37,395 nucleotides of DNA from Larix sibirica (taxonomy: Eukaryota; Streptophyta; Pinopsida; Pinales; Pinaceae). Positions 32,433 through 37,395 of the stretch are shown here, piece after piece. Positions within the stretch are counted from its first letter, which is position 1. Each line of letters starts with the position of its first letter. The stretch lies in contig NWUY0304749308.1 in NCBI GenBank assembly GCA_004151065.3, positions 1 through 37,395 on the forward strand, written 5' to 3'. A program made the position numbers and the translations under genes. A model generated the notes under the pieces. That model was not told where the DNA came from, made no database searches, and was given only the letters and a program-made list of their open reading frames with translations.

Positions 32433-33340
32433 ACTGCTCTTCCTCATAAATCACCTCGGCGATAAGCCACTTTATAACCATATGAAAAGCCACGGATTAT
32501 TGTAAGGATGGATTATTGGATAGATTATTGGGATTAAAGCAAATATGGGGGCTAGTGGGGAGGAAAGGATAGATATTATGGATGAAAGGATGGGTAGCCA
32601 ATAGCCAATAGCCAGAGCCAGCCAATTGAAAGGTTTAGGTTTCATCGTTAGCCAAGGGACTGAGAAAAAGAAAAGGTATAATGCCTTAATTCCTTCCTCC
32701 CCCTCCTAAGTAAGGGTCGCCATCCTTCCTTAATGCCAATACCTTAATGCCTTAATGCCTTCCTTATGACCAGTCAAGATGGTGGCAAAGAAAGGAAAGG
32801 GCCAGGGAAGGGCCAAGGAAAGACAAGTCTTAGTCTCCTTCCCTATCAGTAATTTATGGAGTACCTTTAAGGATAAGGAAGATATACAAAGATATGGATG
32901 GATTGAAGGCGAAGCCGAACCTCCATATATAAGGGACAGGGGCAAGGACAGCAGGCTATCAGGGACAGGAATAGGCTTGCCTTATAGAAGGGACCGGGAC
33001 AGGGACCTTCCTTATGACTTGCCTTACTCTTACTTATTTATAGATGGAAGGAAAGCGAAGCTGGACCTCCATCCACCTATAACTGTTCCATTTACCTTAT
33101 TTATAAGTGACTATTGAACCAAAGAAAGATTGACTCTAATAGGTCGTTTCAAAGCTGTACTCTAATAGGTATGGCAGGAAGGATATTCTCTTTAGAAGTA
33201 AGAGTTTTCAGGGGTTTGGTAAATAATAGATACACTGTGAAATTATATATAATTGTACTTAGTATCTACATTTTTTTATCCTTTCTTTTTCCTATTATTG
33301 CTAAGGGCTTCCCCCAATAAGCGTATGGGTGGAACCGACC
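32433..33340. repeat. Repeat-rich stretch with a 146-bp duplication
   Basis: GATGGATTGAAGGCGAAGCC at 32897 and GATGGAAGGAAAGCGAAGCT at 33043 are each followed by (G)GACCTCCAT or GAACCTCCAT and ATAA/ATAAC, a diverged duplication 146 bases apart. Between them GGGACAGG/GGGACCGG words repeat. Upstream, CCTTAATGCC occurs several times near 32730-32760 and AGCCAATAGCC near 32595. The 112-codon plus frame at 32779-33117 is Arg/Asp/Gly-rich because of these purine-rich repeats and I do not call it a gene. Confidence 0.6.
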
Positions 33341-33643
33341 AGTAAGGGTAAGCACTTTTACTTAACATTTTAATCTGTGCAAGTTACCAGCATTAAGAAT
33401 GAATATGACTTTCCACCATAAAGATTTATAAATGATGGCTGGTACGAGGAGGGCTGCTACGAGACATATTATGGCTCAGTCTTCTTACAAATAAGTAAAA
33501 CAAGACTTGCAATTAGTATGCTACGCCTTGAAATACTTGGTGAGATAAGACATGTATCTTTTCGGGTAAGCCTTCGGGGAACCCTTCATGCCATGAGACC
33601 CATTTCGTGCATATAATAATAGTAAACCGTCGGGGAATCACAC

Positions 33644-33677
33644 GTGTACGCCTGAGCCTTGTGTACGCCTGAGCCTT
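33644..33677 (+). repeat. 17-bp perfect tandem duplication
   Basis: GTGTACGCCTGAGCCTT occurs identically at 33644-33660 and 33661-33677, directly abutting. Confidence 0.9.
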
Positions 33678-34704
33678 ACGGTCCCATCGAACTTCGACCT
33701 CGACCAGATCATTTGCAGTAGTTGACTCTGAAGCGAAAGTAGTCTAGTATTTATAAAAATCGTACGTCTAATCGTAAGTAAAATAAAACCAGCAGATGGC
33801 GACTGCTTCGGGTCTTTAATCTGGCTATTCTGGCTATCCTAGGTATTCAGGCAAGTCTTGCTTCATGGCTTCACGGTACCTTTATGGGCTATTCGGTTGA
33901 TACATGTTTTCCATAGTTCTGGGTGAAAGGGCAGCAGTGGACCCACCCACTAAAAGTTTACGAGTTCTATGCATAAAAAGGGATAATTGGTACGGGCTAT
34001 GGCTCCAATCTGAGTTCAGGGTCTGTCGGTCGGGCAAAGCAAAGGCTGGTTGGGATCTCTTTACTGCAGTTTAATAATTTTATGGTAGACTCAATTACGA
34101 ATTAAATGGAGCTACGGGCCTTAAAAGGCTATATAGCAGATTTCCCATCTCCAGGGGACTTTACGGGCAAGTCTGGTCTATAGCAACACCTGCTGCTGCA
34201 TTTGAGCCAGTTACAATCTAAGGTTTACCGCCGTGGGTAAGTGAAAGGTTTAAAGGGCAATTTCCGGATCAGCACAAATAGCTCTACCTCTGTCGGCAAC
34301 ACAAAAAGCCAGTCTGGCTTCAAAGTCTGATGGCAATTCTGCTAGTCAGGGTTAAACACCTACATCACCGGGGTAATCAGAGTATGGTGAAATGGTTCTC
34401 CTGGGTACCTTGCATTTGACCCATTGTAAGGCTCTATAGCAAATCCAGATGAACTCTTAATGAACTTATACCACCGTGAAAGTGGAAATTGGACTGGGGG
34501 ACCTACCGGTCTATTCCGTGTCTGGACCAGCACTTAAGTGAAAGGTTTAAAGGGTGGGCGCTTTGAAGGAACAACCATTTGGGAGGGAGTGGGATCTTTT
34601 ACCTTGCCACCCAGTTGAATGGACTAATTTCACACCGATGTATGAAGGCAGAGGGATTTAGGAAATGAATCAATCCTTGGGTTCGATGACTTGGGATCAA
34701 TGGG

Positions 34705-34732
34705 TTCGCTTGCTTTGGTTCGCTTGCTTTGG
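34705..34732 (+). repeat. 14-bp perfect tandem duplication
   Basis: TTCGCTTGCTTTGG occurs identically at 34705-34718 and 34719-34732, directly abutting. It is followed by a partial third copy, TTC. Confidence 0.9.
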
Positions 34733-35100
34733 TTCAACCATAAAAAACTGGCAGGGACTCAGCTAAAGCCCTAACGCCAAATTATTGTTTTCAACCCAGA
34801 TGACTCATATGCCTTCGACCCTAGATAAACAAGGGTTTGCTTTAGAAAAAACTGCATTTTAGAAAGTTTTGTTAATTCACGGACAGCCGGACCAGACAAC
34901 ACTAGCTGTTCGGGGAATGGGCTTTTAATAAGTTTTCGAGCCTGAGCGCTATATCGGGATCTTCTTTATTGGGCACCCACCTCTTATATTTACTTGAAAC
35001 TCCCTCAACAAACTTTGTGGAGTGCTGCCAACCCATTAATTAAGCCAGGAATACTCTCAGTATGGGTAGGCAATAAGATAGTATATTTACCTTTACTGTT

Positions 35101-36440
35101 ACCAACTACCCCGAATTACCAACCAGAAGAACTAGACCTGCCTTCTACCTATACCACTTGACTCAGGAATGCTTAGTTGCTACTGCACTATACTTCTCTT
35201 CTCGGGACGAGATTCACCCAGCCTACATCCAGTATCACATACAGCGCACCATCACATCACGTAGTACCCACCTTACCCACCTAGAGATCTTACCCTACTT
35301 ACTCTTTTCACCTAGTGCTTCAGCCAGGAAGACGAGGGGGGTATGCTATGACTTTATTTACGTGCATGCTACACCTGTTATACCCTTTACTTACTCTACT
35401 GCCTTCACCCAACAGAGTGCTGCCTGCCCTTACCCAACAACACTTGAGGAATCTAGGGTAGGCATCTATTAACCCCCCACCTTACCTTGTTTCCACACAA
35501 CCTATTTACTCACCTGAAGAACTAGACCTGTTAGACCTATACCACTTGATGAATGAATCGCTTAGGAGCCACTGCTATGATCCCTTCTCTTATAAGCACC
35601 GGATCAACCAACCCTTACCCGTATTACTGCCTACAAAACATAACACCATCACATAGTACCCCCTATACGCCTTAGATTAGAGCGATACATCTTACAGAAC
35701 ACTGACTTAATACATCTCCCCGGATACTCATGAGGAATTCTAAACTAATGCCCTAGGAATAGGAAGAGACCTCAGACAGAGACCTTGACCTTTTAGGAAC
35801 TCCTATACACCCTTCGTACCCACTCACCATACTACCGACCTGGTTCCCTATACCACTTGATGATTCATGAAGCCCTTAGGAGGGAGATACTTTTATATAC
35901 TTATACAGGATGGCATGGCATGAAACAACCTTACCTTTCCTTTACCTTCAGTACACACTACCTACCCCACCTGCAAGAACTAGACCTGCCCTATCTTTAT
36001 TAATTAATCTTTGGAGGTACAGCTATAGGTACAGCTATAGACTTATCCGGGCAGGATGGGATTGAATGGAAGGACTTCAACATAGAGCATTGTTTGACGG
36101 GCCTTCTTACTACATTGCCAGGAGATGCTTGCTTTATGAATCTTAGGAAGTAAGGCACTCTTACTATTTACTTACCTTTTACCCTATCTTATTACCCTAT
36201 CTTACCTTTACTTAAGTGTTACCATAAAACCTATCCATCTTAAGACCTGGACATGTTCGAACTATACCACTTACTTAATTAATCGCGCTTAGGAGGTAGG
36301 TACTGCTATTTACCTTCTCTTATCAGGACGAGATCAGACAACCTTTTACCCACTGTACCGGCTCACAGAAATGAACTTCACATATTGGATGGACGGGCGG
36401 GGGCGGGCTTCAACAGAGCAGAGCAGGGCGGGCTTGCTTA
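35101..36440 (+). repeat. Dispersed module, main array
   Basis: The landmark ACTAGACCTG occurs at 35131, 35521 and 35979, with diverged forms at about 35834 (CGACCTGG) and 36243 (AGACCTGG). In full copies it is followed by CTATACCACTTGA, a GAATTAATCGCTTAGGAG-like stretch, ACTGCTAT, CTTCTCTTATCAGGACGAGA and TCAACCAACCCTTACCC-like sequence. Intervals are 390, 313, 145 and 264, so copies vary in length. It shares the identical 20-mer at 35919-35938 with 2477-2496. The 104-codon frame at 35158-35472 lies wholly in the array and has no family features. Confidence 0.75.
36016..36041 (+). repeat. 12-bp perfect tandem duplication
   Basis: AGGTACAGCTAT occurs at 36016-36027 and 36028-36039, followed by AG. 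It lies inside a module copy. The corresponding place at about 2438 has only one GGTACAG, so the duplication arose after the copies separated. Confidence 0.85.
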
Positions 36441-37140
36441 GGCACTTTTACCATTCGTATTTACCTTTATATGCCGTAATACAGGGAAACTTTCAGTTGG
36501 GCAGCTCAGTTGTGATGTGGGATCGTGGGAACTTCTTGGATTGATTCTAGAACCTTTAACAGAAATCGTACAGAACTTTAGCAGAGATCCTTGGAACTGC
36601 CGCCGGATTTCTTATTCGATACAACCAGCACTTCAGAGACACGGCTGGATGATCGATTCAACGAGGACCTTTTCGTAGCTTCCCTTGCTCCCCATGCACG
36701 ATTGCTGGATGACATGGCGGCTGGCTGGATGGTCTATTAGCCGAGGACTTTTAGTAGCATGCTCCTGCGGGATGGTCGATTAGCCGAGAGGGTTTCCCTT
36801 TAGCAGAGATCGTGGAACTGCCGGATGGATTATAAACAGCCAGAACTTATGAGATCAGATCAGATATCAGATAATTGGGTGGGGTTAGGCACTTTGAACC
36901 TTTTGCTCATTCTTAGACTTACTGCAAATTTATGGAGGAGGAAGGGCTGAACATGGCATGGAGGGATCAAACATTGGTGGTTGCACGGGCGTTCGGATAG
37001 ATACAGCATTCACAGGCAGGCCTGGAAATCACACTTGCTCAAATAAAAGAGAAGATGCTGGGTACTACTATGAATGACTATTGTTCCGGCCGAGCTCAGG
37101 ATACTATTGATTAATTATAAACAACCGCATTCCTCGTAAG
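36440..37140 (+). repeat. Small array interrupting the module, GCTGGATG/GCAGAGATC units
   Basis: TTTAGCAGAGATC occurs at 36577 and 36799 (222 apart), each followed within a few bases by GGAACTGCCG and GGAT. Between them GGCTGGATG(A/G)TC(G/T)ATT followed by a CGAGGAC word occurs near 36643 and 36723, with GATGGTCGATTAGCCGAG at 36771. After 36840 no repeat is obvious. Confidence 0.6.
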
Positions 37141-37395
37141 AGCCCTAATAGCCTTTACTTTTAGTACCTCCTAACAACCCTTCTACCCATCCACCTAGAG
37201 AACTTATCCTACCACCTATTGAGCCAGGAAGACTTCGTAGGGGAGGCATACTATTAACTATTTACCCCCTACCTTCCCTTGGTTACAAACTATCCACCGG
37301 AAGACCTAGACCTGGCCTATACACTTGCTTCATGAATTGCTTAGTGGGGACTGCTAGAAACACTTCTATTTCCGGACGGGTTCAACCAACCCTTA
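37140..37395 (+). repeat. Dispersed module, copy cut by the window end
   Basis: CTAGACCTGG near 37306 is followed by CCTATACACTTG, TCATGAATTGCTTAG, ACTGCTAGA, ACTTCTATTTCCGGACGGGT and TCAACCAACCCTTA, the same order as the copy starting at 35521. The window ends within the CCAACCCTTA block. The preceding sequence (CACCTAGAGA(A/T)CTTA(T)CC, GAGCCAGGAAGAC) matches about 35276-35333. Confidence 0.75.

Larger units (their letters stand above)
33340..35100. other. Unassigned mixed sequence with spaced duplications
   Basis: No gene was recognised. TAAGTGAAAGGTTTAAAGGG occurs identically at 34238-34257 and 34535-34554 (297 apart), each near ACCG and a CAGCAC word. GGCTATTC recurs near 33824 and 33888, and (A/G)TCTGGCT/GTCTGGTCT recurs several times. 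TCGGGGAA occurs near 33576, 33631 and 34911. This is probably another old array of roughly 300-bp units. Confidence 0.45.

Noticed and set aside
32779-33117. 112-codon Arg/Asp-rich frame as an RNA-binding protein
   Set aside because: It is generated by GGGACAGG-type repeats and a 146-bp duplication, with no RNA-binding motif.

Overview
This window looks like gene-free plant organellar or nuclear DNA. My best guess is intergenic sequence from a very large conifer (or other gymnosperm) mitochondrial genome; conifer nuclear DNA is the main alternative. No complete protein gene, rRNA, convincing tRNA, group II intron domain V or plastid gene could be read on either strand. The longest frames (155 aa or less) mostly lie in repeat arrays and are probably accidental. 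The strongest protein-level signal is a decayed Ty3/gypsy-type gag with a CCHC zinc knuckle at 30.1-31.6 kb on the minus strand. The KEWF...LLPH-type wording of its capsid region recalls plant, including conifer, elements. That family resemblance is from memory and was not searched.

Layout. 1-1440: mixed sequence with a repeated 13-mer. 1440-2260: a repeat-rich stretch with a clean 14-bp tandem array. 2250-2496: one segment of a dispersed module that reappears at 35.1-36.4 kb and 37.2 kb. 2497-about 9890: a 7.4-kb AT-rich block with its own word usage (TAATTA, ACTAGT), bounded on the left by a sharp break in the module. 9891-15740: mixed sequence with a GC-rich 95-aa frame, several hairpins and short duplications, and two short coding-like frames. 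15740-19910: a second AT-rich block with a different, strand-asymmetric vocabulary (CCTAA, TAAAGATACT) and three related GC-richer islands. 19911-21480: short duplications. 21485-22267 minus: an unidentified degraded frame of 261 codons with only two internal stops. 22268-23730: mixed sequence. 23.7-26.8 kb: four different decayed tandem arrays. 26.8-30 kb: mixed sequence plus three more decayed arrays. 30.06-31.62 kb: the gag remnant. 31.6-35.1 kb: short duplications. 35.1-37.4 kb: the module array, interrupted by another small array.

No genes can be said to work together here. What unifies the window is its construction: patches a few hundred to several thousand bases long, each with its own repeat family or word bias, at different stages of decay. 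I found no evidence of a new functional system. The observations most worth testing are the two AT-rich blocks, the dispersed module with its junction at 2496, and the unidentified degraded frame at 21.5-22.3 kb.
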